In this document: in pieces, positions 46,680-59,240 of the stretch
Layout of the letters: every line of letters starts with the position of its first letter
Position numbering within the stretch: position 1 is the stretch's first letter
Assembly (NCBI GenBank): GCA_033239005.1
Contig: BSQZ01000005.1
Coordinates: forward strand, 5,422,501 to 5,486,500
Reading direction: 5' to 3'
Origin: Lamellibrachia satsuma
Taxonomy: Eukaryota; Annelida; Polychaeta; Sabellida; Siboglinidae
DNA length: 64,000 bases
Translations under genes and position numbers: made by a program
The notes under the pieces: model-generated
The model's input: the letters and a program-made list of their open reading frames with translations, nothing else
The model's database searches: none
Told to the model about the DNA's origin: nothing

Positions 46680-46995
46680 ACGTTCTTATATAGCGCGGTA
46701 TTCAGTCTGTAGGACCGCTCAAAGCGCTTTACACTTCACCCTCGGCAGACCTGTTCATTCCAAGGCCATCTCAACTTTTCTTCGAAGCATTCAACCACGC
46801 TGTAATTGTGCGAATACTATTCGCTCACATTTCCACCACTGTCTTTACTGCCAGGTACTCATTTATACAGCTGAGTGAACTGTGGCACCGTTGGGTGATC
46901 AAACTTGTCAAAGGTTCGAAGCGACCTAGTGGGATTTGAAACCGGGTTATCTCGATTGAGAGAACCCGGCTTTCTATGCCATCGCTCCCCACACC
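46680..46995. repeat. SINE-like dispersed repeat candidate
   Basis: It begins 'ttcttatatagcgcggtatt' and 'gctcaaagcgctttacactt'. These words belong, from memory, to a short repeat common in marine animal genomes. Its end has 'gggatttgaaaccgggtta' and 'ggttcgaagcgacc', loosely like polymerase III box B sequence. Inverted copies of the 'gcggatatgcccc' word lie on its two sides. Confidence 0.4.
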
Positions 46996-47097
46996 TTCGC
47001 GGATATGCCCCAAGCGACTGGCTTGGGAAGATTGTCTATTTCTCCGTACACGCGGTCTGTGACGGTAAAGTGTATTTGGGCAAACACAACGCTAATG

Positions 47098-47300
47098 ATA
47101 CACATTCCAAAAATACATAAACACACCAATATCCATATGTTATTGACAGTGTTATTTACTTATCAAATTATGTATCAAATTACATGAAATCATACAAAAT
47201 AACATTTTGGTTTATAATTTCTTACCGATACAAAGGATGTCAATGCGCGGGTTCAGATGTTCGATGTATGAGTTAGATGCTATCGCAGAACATAGTTTAA
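47098..47300 (-). repeat. Duplicated block D2, copy 1, with splice-donor-bounded frame
   Basis: Matches 59003-59240 over about 200 bp. On the minus strand a frame reads 'KLCSAIASNSYIEHLNPRID' then 'ILCIG' and ends at 'tcg|gtaagaaat', a strong donor. The 59-kb copy encodes 'KLCSTVASNSYIEHLNPRIE' then 'ILYIG' with the same donor. The replacements are mild, so an exon is possible, but no family was recognised. Confidence 0.6.
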
Positions 47301-47342
47301 AAACAATTATAATTCTACGCGGTGTTGCCAATAACGAAGTGT

Positions 47343-47427
47343 ATGGACATGCCTCATCGTGCGGACATGCCTCATCGTGCGGACATACCTCATCGTGCGG
47401 ACATGCCTCATCGTGTGGACATGCCCC
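47343..47427. repeat. 18-bp tandem repeat, about 5 units
   Basis: Units of 'cctcatcgtgcggacatg'. Its 'gcggacatgcc' core resembles the reverse complement of the 21-bp unit at 46.6 kb. Confidence 0.85.
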
Positions 47428-47429
47428 AC

Positions 47430-48375
47430 CTTCCCATAAATGTCTTATGTAACCAAAACCATCATAAGCCGTACGTAGTGTACATCAGAAATTGATTCTT
47501 TCAGCATACACGCATAAATAATCCGAACACTGAATGACGCACGGCTTAACTTCTCTGGAAATGCATATAGACTTAACAAGGTAATTCAAACAAGTCCGAG
47601 TTGTTGTATGCATAGACCCTTTGCGACTTAGCCGTAATTATATAGTTAAGTGTACATACCATCCTAGGAGTTCGGCTACTGAATATTTAGCATCAACAAG
47701 CACCGCATCTTCTGTAATAAAAATATGCTGCTTTGTTTAGTTTTCCATCCCAGTAAATACCCAATTCGTCAGAGGAATATTTGAAAGTGCGTTGAAATGC
47801 ATCAAAGAACTGGGACAGAAATTGCCTGCTGATGTTCTGCAATGGATACAGTTCACTAAGTTGGACGTACAATAATAACTTTCAGAATATGTTGGCAAAT
47901 ATGTATCCCTAATAACAATTATGTTAAAGTGTTGTGTTTTTCTAACAACTCTATGGTGTCATATTAATAATTGTTAATCACAAAGTTGTGAATTTCCAAG
48001 ATGTCGGACTGTATCACAGCGCCACTCCGTGACCGGTAGTAGTTCCGTAACAGTTCACCGCGGGGCGCTCCATGATGCAACGATGCAACCGTGGTTACAT
48101 TTCGTATTAGCCTCGATTATCCAGGCCCCGCGCTGTGGCGCCATCGGTTGTCGCACACATCTTAGCCTGAATGCAGAGTGGGGTTTTCGTTGTGACTGAA
48201 ATCATGTATGCACCCAGCATACATAAGTAGCTAATTAAGATCTCATCCGGGAATTTTGGTAATTCATAAAATAAGAGTTAACTTTTATCAGTTTATACGA
48301 CGCAATTCGAATTAACTTTAAACTTTGATTATATTAACACAACTGGTCGACTGAAAAATTAAATCGGTAAAAAGT
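47430..48375. other. Non-coding stretch, nothing recognised
   Basis: Contains isolated 'ctgtggcgccatcgg' words near 48135 but no exon or array. Confidence 0.4.
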
Positions 48376-48454
48376 GTAGTGTAACATCTCTATAATGACG
48401 CCGATTGCCTCCTGGCGCTTCACGGGAACGCCTACATAGAATGGAGTGGTGACT

Positions 48455-48600
48455 GCATCTAGACTCTCTTCTCAGCGAATTAACGAAGCCGAGCGAGCGT
48501 TAGATAAGCAAGACTTACGCATCTGAAGTCAGAATCTGTTCTCGGCGAATTCACAGACGCGAACGAGAGTCGGATAAGCGAGACTAATTTCGTATACAGA
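48455..48600. repeat. Imperfect tandem duplication of about 68 bp
   Basis: 'cttctcagcgaattaac' with 'gcgttagataagcaagac' recurs as 'gttctcggcgaattcac' with 'gagtcggataagcgagac'. It lies just upstream (on the plus strand) of the LINE-A 3' end. Confidence 0.6.
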
Positions 48601-48680
48601 TGGCGCCACTTGTTGGAGCAAAATTATCGAGTTAGTGAGTGCATAAACTTTGCTATTTATTCGCAGCAATGGACGAAGAC

Positions 48681-48700
48681 ATACATACATACATACATCC
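48681..48700. repeat. (ACAT)n at LINE-A 3' terminus
   Basis: Five 'acat' units next to the LINE-A stop region, consistent with a short-repeat LINE tail. Confidence 0.8.
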
Positions 48701-51010
48701 TCTTAAGCTCTTCTAGGCTAGTAGCCTTTTAACTGGTCTTGACGATTGTTTGTGCGCATGGGTGGGAAGTTGTCATTTTGTTCAAAACTGTAAGCGCACC
48801 AGAATGTGTCTAGTCTTGATTTGAAAATATTTAATGAGGGCGCTGAAACTATATACTCTCTGAGGGTGTTCCACCGGTTTATTACCCTGTGCCTGAAGTA
48901 ATGCCTTCGTTGCCTTGCAGTCACGCGTTCTTTCTTGAGTTTCAGGCTGTGTCCCCTGGTTACCGTATTGTTGGTCTCTCTTGAGTGTTGGGGCCCAGGC
49001 TGCATTGCCATATTCTAGAATAGGTCTGACCAGGCTCGTGTATAGTTTTTTCATGGTTGTTCCATCCATGTATATAAATGATCTTCTTATAAGGCCTAGC
49101 ATTTTGTTGGCTTCGTTTGCTACCATCTCCACTTATTGATCAAACTTTAAATCACGGTCTATTTGCACCCCCAAGCCTCTCTCATTTGTGGTCTCCCCCA
49201 GAGTGGTATCTTTTCCACCACTGGTTATAATATAGTCGTAGTGGTGGTTGTATTGTCCCAGATGCATAACTTTGCATGTCTCGTTATTAAAGCGAAGCTG
49301 CCACTTTTTAGTCCATGCTTCTAGTTGTCTTAGGTCTTTCTGTAATGTTACTTGGTCAGATTGAGTAGTCATATTTCGGAATATATTGGTATCATCACCA
49401 AACATGTGAATAGGTGAGTGTACCACTTCAGGCATGTTGGAAAGGTTCTACTAGCTCATCAGTCAATTCAACCAGAAGACGTGGATGGAGTCCATCCGGT
49501 CCTGGTGGTTTTGTAGTCTTTAGTGTCTTCAAAATCTTCTTAACTTCCTCGTTTGTGATCAGAAAGTCAGTCAGCTCTGTGTTATGCAGTCTATTCTCAA
49601 ATGTGTGGATGTTTTCAAGGCTTTCTAGGGTGAAGACACTTGTGAAAAAGGCATTGAGTACGTCAGCTTTGTCGACATCAGTCTCAGTCATTGTCCCATC
49701 CAGATGCTCAAGATCAGCCACTGCTGAACAAGTCTTCATCTTTGACCTGGTATACTTGTAGGAAGCTTTGGGATTAGCCTTAACTTCCCTGGCTATCTGT
49801 CTCTCGAAATCTCGGACTGCCTTTCTCACGTGTTTTGACTCTGTTTGATGCTCTTCTATATTCATTATAGTGCTGTTCATTTCTGGTCTCACGGTATAGC
49901 ATATGTGCCTCAGACTTTCTCTTCACTGCCGTGATGGTCTTGCTATTTGTCCAAAGTGGTTTGGCTTTTCTTGCATTACTTCCCATTGTGCATTTTGGTA
50001 TATGATTATTGGATGCATTCCTTATGGATTCCTCAAGGATTGCCTAGCATTGCTCTGTTGATTTATCTCTAAAATCTTCATTCCAGTTCCTAGAGGTCAT
50101 CATTTCTCTAATTTCTTTGTAATTTCCTTTGTCATATCTGTATTTGTCGATCCTAGATTTTGTGGACTTGGTGTAGCAACAAAAGTTGAAATTCAGTAGT
50201 GAATGGTGGCTCTTTCCTATTGGTGTCAGGTACTTGAGTTTCTCAATCATGCCTTTTCGTTGGTGAATATCAGATAGAGTGTGTTTGGTGTGTTGTTTCC
50301 TCTATAGTGAGTGGGCTCAGTGACATGCTGGGTCAGGAAGGATTCCCGGACAGCTTCCATGAAGATGGTGCTTGGGTGGTTGCCATCAGGTGGTGACGTG
50401 TTCTCACGCCAATTGAGGCTTGGATGGTTCAGGTCACCAAATATCAGTACATGCGAGAAACCTAGATTTTTTTGCATTTTTCAATGTACCATTTATCTTT
50501 GCATCATTTGTGACATTACTGTTTGGTGATCTATAGATACAGCCGATCAGTAATTTTAATTTCTCATCAGTTTGGCTTCGCACCATACGCTCTCATCTCC
50601 ATTTGTGTCGGTCATTTCTCTGCATTCAGTGGCCCCAAGAGACTCATGTGTTTAAATACATACACCTCTTTTTACGCAATTAAAATTTTCAAAACACTTG
50701 TATTTTTCTATGACCAGTTCTACTTCCTGTGTTTGCACTTTACAGTTTGTTGGCACCACCTCAGTCACTCCGATCACCAAAGGGTCTTACACTCCTATCA
50801 TCAACTTTAACTCATTTCTTTTGTTCAACAACGAGTCAGCATTAAAGTACATACAATTCATACAACTATTTACACTATGTACATTGCTGATTGAGTTTAC
50901 TCTTTGTTGACAGGATGACCTTGTTGTGGGTCTCCCTCTTTCCTTGCTGTGGATTTTCCTCCTTCCTTTTGTGGCTCTCCCTCCTTCCTTTTGCGGTTTT
51001 CTCTGTTGCA
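48701..51010 (-). pseudogene. LINE-A ORF2 (APE endonuclease and RT), frameshifted and deleted
   Basis: Minus-strand fragments appear in order. The opening is 'CMYFNADSLLNKRNELKLMI' near 50800. Endonuclease pieces are 'IGCIYRSPNSNVTNDAKING', 'HVLIFGDLNHPSLNWRENTS' and 'PIGKSHHSLLNFNF'. The pre-RT region has 'TMGSNARKAKPLWTNSKT'. RT pieces are 'ADVLNAFFTSVFT', 'TKPPGPDGLHPRLLVELTDE', 'MFGDDTNIFRN', 'WQLRFNNETCKVMHLGQYN' and 'LYTSLVRPILEYGNAAWAPT'. It ends with 'HRVINRWNTLREYIVSAPSL'. Between 'LVEPFQHA' and 'HMFGDDT' about 200 residues of RT are missing. Several frameshifts also break it. It is a CR1/L2-type element of a family different from family 1. Confidence 0.9.
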
Positions 51011-51027
51011 TTGCATTTCTGCCTTCT

Positions 51028-51960
51028 CTAAAGTTTTAGGAAGATACTCTGGAATTTCTTGTTTTCTGACTTACCTAGCAGTCTTGCCTTACTCATGATC
51101 AGTGTCCTTATTTGCTCAGTTTTCACTTTGATTCTTAGTGGCTTGGGTTTCTCTATATCTGTTGACTCGCTGCCCGTGCTTGTTTGCAGCCGTGTCACTA
51201 AAACCACTTCAATGTCGTCCAGTTTCAATTCTCGACATCGCTGTAGAAAGCTTTCTTGGTCGTGTTGCTTCCTATTATCTGGGTCATCCGATTTACGTTC
51301 AGGTACATTGAAAGCAATGATGTTGGTTTTGTGTATGTCTCTCTGTGTTATTTCTCTTGAGGTTTCCTCTTTGTTACGCTCTTGTTCAGATTCCATTATT
51401 GAAAGTTTTTCCTCAATTCCTGCTAGAGTTTGAATTTGGCTCCACTGGTGTTTCCTTTACACTAGTCAGATCTTCTCGCAGGTCTTTTATCGTGGGTATG
51501 TCATCTTTCAGTCTCTTGAGATCAGTAACATCTTCTGTCAGCTTGTTGACTCTGGTGTTGATAGATTTTATATCTCCTTTCAACACACGCTTCACTTTCT
51601 TGATTTCTTCCATTGCCTTCGTCATGTAGTGTTTATATATATCTTCTATAAGCTTGTCTGTTTGGGCTGCTTGTATAGCAGGAACCCGGCATGTAATGCA
51701 GAACCAGTTCATATCGTCATCTTTCAATAAGTTGAACTTTACTTCTGATATATTTGCACAAACGAGGCAAATTCATTTTGCACATCGTTCACATTGTAAC
51801 ATCTTATCAACATGTTCTGAACATGTGTCGCATAATAGCTGTGCCTCACTGACACTGACCGATTTCTTTGGCTTCATTGACGTTGAACGTTGTGATGATG
51901 ATCTGGACTTACTTTTTTCCTTCACTGGGGCCGTAGTAGAAGAGTTATTTGCTTACCTCA
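51028..51960 (-). pseudogene. LINE-A ORF1 with PHD-like finger and coiled coil
   Basis: The minus strand reads 'EAQLLCDTCSEHVDKMLQCE' then 'RCAK', an in-frame stop, 'ICLVCANI', and 'DDDMNWFCITC'. The C-x2-C spacing and the Trp before the last C-x2-C pair are those of a PHD finger, as found in ORF1 proteins of some CR1-type LINEs. Then come a heptad-rich segment ('MEEIKKVKRVLKGDIKSINT') and the C-terminal 'TNIIAFNVPERKSDDPDNRK' with 'KPLRIKVKTEQIRTLIMSKA'. A frameshift near 51400 and the stop make it inactive. Confidence 0.85.
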
Positions 51961-52190
51961 CAGACGATGTCACTTGTTTCATTGGGTCTTGTTACTCCCC
52001 GTAATTTACTGTTCAGTTAAAAACACTTGAATTATTCTCAGGCCCACTGTTGGCACCGGAGAAGAAATCAGGACCGGCGACCTCTAACCTTACTTGGGTT
52101 GCTAGGCGCGCCGGTTGCTACGTGTTTTCTCTATCCTAAAACGTTTATGATAACTGAAGCAGCATTCTCGATGTCTGCGAAGTAGTCTAG
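51961..52190. other. Gap between two head-to-head LINEs
   Basis: About 200 bp that probably holds the 5' untranslated ends of LINE-A (leftward) and LINE-B (rightward). No separate feature was recognised. Confidence 0.45.
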
Positions 52191-53386
52191 TTGCTGATTT
52201 CGATCTTTAAAAAAATGGCGGGCGAAGATGATGTTCGATTGACGACCAGTGCGCAGACACAACCGGATGTGGACATTGTAAACAATGGTGGATGTGTGAT
52301 AAATGAACTACTTAGCTTTGTATCTTATAAGCTAAACTGGATGCCACGAGATACAATTGTGCAGTTGTGCTCTGCATTCTACAATGATGAAACCGTTGAC
52401 AGCGCAAAAGCGTTACTATTTGAACGATGTGCGAATCACAACGACAGACAGGACCGACTGATCAAACGGGCAGGGCCGAACAAGAAGTGGGATAACCTTG
52501 AAGACATCGTATCGCTTCTCACGCGTAAGCAAGATGTGCTACCTGTTATCTTTGTTGCAAAGGATCTTGATAATTTGCCGGCAATAGGATTCGACAAAAT
52601 TGACGTGTCAGTGCTGTTGACCAAGTTACAGAAAACATGACCGAGCTGGACATGTTAAAAGAAACGGTCGCCACCCAGTCTGTTATCTGCACTGAACTGC
52701 AGGCCACTGTTACAATGCAGGCTGGAGTGTGTGACAGATTGAATGGTGCAGTGTCATCATTGATTGCTGTAGCAAAACCCCAAAGCCATTGAAGGAAGAT
52801 GCTGCAGCTGTTGGTCTGTCCACGACTCCAGTTACCGATACTTCTGTGAACCCAGACAATGTGTCTGAAAGTGTGAGCTATGCTGGTGTTGTTGCGACAT
52901 CAGCCAATACTCTACGGCCAAGTGTCCAACCTAATTCTACTGGAATTGGACTTGTACCTCAATGGTAGACAGTACAGCAAGACAAAGGACCTGCAAATTA
53001 AGGCTGTCAAGCGTGTTGCGAATGTTTTCGCGTCTCGACTGGAGCCTAGTGTTAGCGAATCTTCATTGAAGCGACACTTGAAAAAAATGCTGGACGTGAC
53101 GGTGGAGTTATGTTAGCTGACAAATACACATAGCTCCTTTCACATTACCTGTGTGTATACAGACCCGAAGGTATTCATGGAGGAAGACCTGTGGCCTGAG
53201 GGCACGTACGTGCGGTGTGGAAGCAACCTAGGCAGATGAAGAACTATGTTGGTAGACCGCCATCCACCACTCAAGTGTCAGCAGGTCAGCTAGTGAATAC
53301 TGACACTGCTAGGCTGGTGCAAACACTGAACTGTGGTAATGATGATAGTGATACTGCTATCACTGTTCCCAAATCTGCCATTTCTT
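52191..53386 (+). pseudogene. LINE-B ORF1
   Basis: An open start at 52215 encodes 'MAGEDDVRLTTSAQTQPDVD' then 'CVINELLSFVSYKLNWMPRD', 'LCSAFYNDETVDSAKALLFE' and 'LIKRAGPNKKWDNLEDIVSL', followed by 'VLPVIFVAKDLDNLPAIGFD'. I recognise this as the N-terminal module of an invertebrate LINE ORF1. Shifted frames downstream give 'MTELDMLKETVATQSVICTE', a probable coiled coil, and 'SVSYAGVVA'. The final part 'KNYVGRPPSTTQVSAGQLVN' runs up to 53386. At least three frameshifts are present. Confidence 0.8.
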
Positions 53387-53387
53387 A

Positions 53388-56120
53388 ATGAGTTTGCACA
53401 TTGTCAAGTGCCTAATCATTATGAAATATATTAGCTTCATTTGTAGAGGCTTGCCTAATCACCATGATAATATATACCTCCGACCCTGTGTTGAGGAAAT
53501 ATTGAAAAACAATGATACGGATATCGTTTGCCTACAAGAAACATGGTATAGCAAGCAAGACCTTGCTACGTTAAATACATTACATAAGAATTTCCATGGT
53601 ACAGGTGTAGTCACTGTAGACGACACAGATGGCTTACGTAGGTGCCACATTCCTGGTGGAGTAGCTGTAATGTGGCGATCCTCTCTGGATAAAAACGTGA
53701 CACCTCTTAATTTTAATATTGATTGGCTTACTTGCATCCAAATGCAGTGTGGCAACCAGGTTTATGTTTTAATATGTGTTTATATGCCATATAAGTGTAG
53801 TGAAAATAAAGATATCTATTTAGAGAATTTTGGTATAATCAAGGCTATCATTGATGACCTAGAATGTACATGCATTTCACTTGTAGGAGATTGGAACTCT
53901 AACATTAGTGACAGTACATCTTTATTTGGAAATCATGTCAGAAGTTTCTGTACTGAAAATAATGTATTATTGTCTAGTGAGACTTACCTCCCAAGTGATA
54001 CATTTACTGACTATAGTGAGGCATGGCATACCACTTCATGGCTGGACCATTGTGTTTCCACAAGAGACGCCCATATGATATTATAACAGATATTACAGTC
54101 TGGCATTCTCTAAGTACTGCGGATCATTTTCCAGTTTGTATTGATGTGTCTTTGCAATGCATACCAGAGGTAGAAATGACCAAAAAGGCCTAATAGTAAA
54201 ATGCCTGGACTAACATGGGATAAAGTTAGCCAGGAGGGTAAAAATTAATATTGTACACTGACAGATATTAGTATGCAAACTATAAACATTCCTTATGAAG
54301 CTATATCATGCAAGGATGTGAACTGCAAAAATGAATCTCACCGAGTGGCTATAAACAAGTTTTATGGTGATATTGTGAATGCTATGTGCAATATGTTAGT
54401 GATTATGTATTTGATAAATATGTAAAGGTAGACAATCGTGGTGCTTCTAAGTGTCGCCCAGGTTGGAGTGAGTATACTGGTGAACTACATAATGTGGCAA
54501 GGCAATTATTTTGGCACAGTCTTTGAATCTGTGAAACTCTCTAGAGCCAGGTTTAAATATGGGCTTCGGTTTTTAAAGCAACATAAAACTCAATTGATAA
54601 GCAACACTCTAGCCACTAAACTACAAGAGGGTAGACCTGATAGGTTCTGGAAAGAAGTTAATCGTATAAATAACTGCAAAGTTCCCTTGCCAAATGGTAT
54701 TGATGGGGTTACTGGTGCTGACAATATAACTGAACTATGGAAGGGTCACTTTGAGCAATTGTTTAATTGTATACATGATAATGACATCACATCATTTCAT
54801 TATGATGTCACATATACTAATTATATATTTGGTACTGATGATGAGATTTGATTGGTCATTGGGCAGTTAGATAAAAATAAATCATGTGGCCTTGATGGTG
54901 TGTATGCTGAGCATCTAATGTACTGCAGCAGACAAGTATTACCATTACTGGCTATGTGTGTGTCTACCTTTCTTGTCCATGGTTTCCTACTGATTCTACT
55001 GCTATCAGTTGTGCCTTTTCCTATTATCAAATATAAATGTGGTAAAATCAATGACAGTGACAACTACATACCGATTGCATTAGCTAGTGTGATGTCGAAA
55101 ATAGTGGAAATAGTCAAACTTTGTCGTAGGTCATTCTTTCTGATCACTAGCAGTAACCAGTTTGGTTTCGAGAGTGAGTTTGGTACTGACATGTGTATAG
55201 ATGTCATAAAAGAAATTGTTGATAATTACAAATGTTTAAATGACTCTATGTTCATGGGTTTCCTAGATGCTTCTAAAGCATTTGACAGAATAAGACACTC
55301 TACGTTGTTTAAGAAATTGATTGATAGACAAGTACCTAGTTATATTGTTAGAATTCTGATATACTGGTACACAAATCAAACTATGTTTGTACGCTGGGGA
55401 TTTCATGTCTCTAATGGTGTCAGGCAAGGTGGCACACTCTCACCATACCTTTTTTAATGTATATATTGACGATTTAAGTGCTGCACTAACAAATTGTCGC
55501 ACTGGTTGTTGTATTGATGACATGAATATAAACCATCTCCTGTATGCAGATGACCTGGTTGTATTTTCCCATGTAGGTTTGAGGGAGCTGTTGTATGGCC
55601 TAAATCATGAAATTAAATTTAATCATAAGAAAAGTGCAATACTCATCAGTAGAGGAAAGCATATGTGTGTCACCTTGCATTTAAGTTAAATTGAGAGGAC
55701 ATTAAAGAAGTGAAAAGTGTAAAATACCTGGGTCATATTATATGCAGTGACTCTAAGGATGACAAAGATGTAATGCGTCGGTGTCGCCAATTGTACGCCT
55801 GTGGTAATGTACTACTTAGGAAATTATATATGTGCACAAATGATGTCAAGATGAAGCTGTTTAGTACATCTTGCGCATCTATGTATACAACTCAACTGTG
55901 GTGGAATCATTCTGTATATACCATCCACATATTACATGTATGCTACAATAATGCGTTTAGACGATTATTTGGACTACCCAAATAATGCAGCGCTTCAGCT
56001 ATGCTTGCGGAGAGATTGACTCCTGACTGTAAAGCAGTCGCACGAAATCTTGTACATAAATGTATGTCACGCTTAGATAAATCTAGAAACTCACTGATAA
56101 TTGCGGTACTGACATCAGAT
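53388..56120 (+). pseudogene. LINE-B ORF2 (APE endonuclease, RT, C-terminal domain)
   Basis: The endonuclease frame (53388-54086) has 'DTDIVCLQETWYSKQDLATL', 'IPGGVAVMWRSS', 'VLICVYMPYKCS', 'ISLVGDWNSNIS' and 'SWLDHCVSTRD'. After a shift it ends 'TADHFPVCIDVSL', so the catalytic Asn, Asp and His positions are mostly represented. RT follows from about 54850 with 'KNKSCGLDGVYAEHLMYCSR', 'NYIPIALASVMSKIVE' and 'NQFGFESEFGTDMCIDVIKE'. Then come 'MGFLDASKAFDRIRHSTLFK', 'VSNGVRQGGTLSPYLF' and the intact catalytic box 'HLLYADDLVVFSH'. The C-terminus has 'VKYLGHIICSDSKDDKDVMR' and 'AFRRLFGLPK'. It is nearly full length but interrupted by several stops or frameshifts, so it is inactive. Confidence 0.9.
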
Positions 56121-56490
<370 letters not shown>

Positions 56491-57094
56491 AAGTATGTGA
56501 CCGACATTAAAAATAGCCTTGACCCCCATCCCCCTTTAGTACGCTTTGTTATATCGACCATTGTGAACATGAACAACCCCTTAACGAAGACGAATGTTGC
56601 TTTACTGCTTTTTACCAATTGATGAAATCGGGACTTCGGATGACTACAGGGCAATACATCAGCATTCAGTTACTGTGTGGTTGAGATGGGTCTGTACGTC
56701 TGTATTAATTAATTAAGTGTATTGACTTCAGTGGCGTATCTAGGATCTCACAAAGGGGGGCCAAGCCCAGTCACTCATGCTACCATGTAGTGGCCCAACT
56801 GAAAAATACGTGAAAAATTAAGCCAAATACGCCCCTGGTTGACTTATTAATTAAGCGTGTTGACTTCTCGGTGATGTTTTGTTTAACCCACGGCGTAGAT
56901 CTGTTAGCTGAGGCTGTGGAGTTGTAACAGAAGGACCACGTAAATTATACAAATAAAGCATTTACCCATTGTGACTCGACTTACGATTCACTGCTGCTCA
57001 ACTTATCCAACAACAAGTGTTAGTTGGGCCAGTTTACCAACCCTGTTAGAATTTGCTAGATATCATTATCTATTCATACTATAGGTTATCTAAA

Positions 57095-57096
<2 letters not shown>

Positions 57097-57182
<86 letters not shown>
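57097..57182. repeat. (AT)n array
   Basis: Pure alternating AT for about 80 bp. Confidence 0.97.
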
Positions 57183-57183
<1 letters not shown>

Positions 57184-57298
57184 AAATTATACACTAATAA
57201 CCGTTGTTTATGTGAGTAAGAACAATTTTGACTTAGGAATATGATTGTGTCCTACATATCAAAAAGAATGAAATAGCTCTCAACTAATACTGTCTTCC

Positions 57299-57655
57299 TG
57301 ACCTATATGCTGCGTGACCTTTGACAGGTGCGAAGCCATTCCCTCGATTCGACATTGACATATGAAGTTATTATTTATTTTAATTGAGGGTAAGGCAGGT
57401 TCTACTGGGATAGTGTTGTTTTAGGTAAATTTAGTGAATATATTGATTACTAATTTATAAGTTCAAACAAATCCCTTATGACCTATATGCTTCGTGTACT
57501 TTGATAGGTTCGAAGCCGCTCCCTCGTTTCGACATTGACGTATGAAGTTTATTTTAAAGGAGGGTAAGGCAGGTTCTAACAGGGCTACACTTTGGATAGT
57601 GTTGTTTTTGGCAAATTTAGTGGATATATATTGGTTACTAATCTATAAGTTCAAA
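57299..57655. repeat. Tandem duplication of about 180 bp
   Basis: 57299-57475 and 57478-57655 share 'gacctatatgct.cgtg', 'cgacattgac.tatgaagtt', 'gagggtaaggcaggttcta' and 'gatagtgttgtttt'. No coding content was recognised. Confidence 0.8.
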
Positions 57656-59000
57656 TATTGAACTCACTTTATTTAAGCTCCTCTGCGCCCAACTGACACT
57701 CACTAATACCCATCCTCGAGGTGGGATGTCGGGGGTTCGAACGACCTTCCTTTGAGAGAATTTGTTTAACTGTCGCATTTTCCAGAAATCACCCCTGGAA
57801 TCTCCGGCTGATTGTGTACGCACGAACTCCCTTTTCAAAAAACCCGAGTGTGTATACGCGAGTCCACTAACTGGTGAGTTCTAACATCGTAATACAGACA
57901 AACGCTATTGAATTATTCAGTAAACACAGGTGCCATAGAATTAACTCATCTCACGCAATTGGGACCATACAATGGTCGATCGATGGCATACGTGGCCAAT
58001 AATGCAATTACAGTGTAAGCCGCATACAATTGTCTGTAGTCAGTCCTATCTACAAAGACATATATTGGAGAATCGTAACTAAACAACACACAATTCCAAG
58101 GGAATTTCGTAACGGATACGAGCGCTGGGGGTGACAGTGCAACGGAGATTTCCGGCAACGGGTCTTATCTCTTTTTTCACATTTTACATCTCAAACAGGA
58201 AAGTTAATTTCGGAACATCCTGTGGAACACGACAAGTGACTCGGCTTACCATTTTGACACGGTTGGGATGATTACTGCTAATTGGAATGCACAACGCTTA
58301 TATCGGGTCAACTGGCCGATTGTTTAACGGGACATCGTTTTTCTTGATCTTTCTTCTCCTAATATTTTCGAAAATAGACGATTTGGCGATGAAATAAAAC
58401 GCCGGTTTTACAACATAGACAGATATCGTTTCATGCCAACAATTAGCAGATCAATTAATTTTAACTATTACAGATGAAATGTAACGTTCTTTTGTTCAAT
58501 TGGGATATAATGTATTGATTGGTCTCTCCACACTTTGGCCCACTTGTCTCCTCACAGCTGAATTATCGCCAAGAGTCGCTCGTGCTTTGAGCTGATGATC
58601 CGTTCTTCACATACGACTTGGCCGTGTCCCATGACAAAAAACAGCATACCCCAAAGCGCACACGCGTAAGGAATGTACCCAACGCAACGTAAGACCTTCA
58701 ACTGTCAAACATATGTAAGACTTACGGGTAAACCGTTACAGTTGGCATCTATGTTTCAATGGGAGAAACAACAGTGTACTGTGTCCACATTTGCATGAAA
58801 CGAAACCACGACCGTATTGATCGAGCCCAAACCGGAGTTAATCACTTCAGATGGCAGCAACTGCCACCCTCTCATTGACATGTTGAACAAGTGTTGTCAC
58901 ACTCACATACCCCCAGCTCTATTAATCATGTTGCAAACGCGCCTATTCTCAAAGTGCCAGTTTTGTCAAATATCAATACGCCTACCGGTGATACGTCACT
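57656..59000. other. Non-coding stretch, nothing recognised
   Basis: A 'gggggttcgaacgacc' string near 57735 resembles a polymerase III B box, but no matching A box or tRNA fold was found. The rest is unremarkable. Confidence 0.4.
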
Positions 59001-59002
59001 AA

Positions 59003-59240
59003 TGACACACATTAAAAAATTGCATAAACACACCAATATGCATATATAATTGACAGTGTGATTTACGTATAAAATGATGTATAAAATTACATGAAATTAA
59101 CTTTTTTATTTGCAAAATAACATTTTAGTTATAATGTAGTATAATTTCTTACCGATATAAAGTATTTCAATTCGCGGGTTCAGATGCTCGATGTATGAGT
59201 TAGATGCTACCGTAGAACACAATTTTCTTAAAGCCATATT
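59003..59240 (-). repeat. Duplicated block D2, copy 2, with splice-donor-bounded frame
   Basis: Partner of 47098-47300. On the minus strand an ATG gives 'MALRKLCSTVASNSYIEHLN' and 'PRIEILYIG', and the frame reaches 'tcg|gtaagaaat'. It is in the same orientation as the cGAS-like gene upstream but shares no visible domain with it. Confidence 0.6.

Noticed and set aside
57700..57760. Possible tRNA or tRNA-derived SINE
   Set aside because: A 'ggttcgaac' B-box-like word is present, but no A box at the right distance and no cloverleaf could be drawn.
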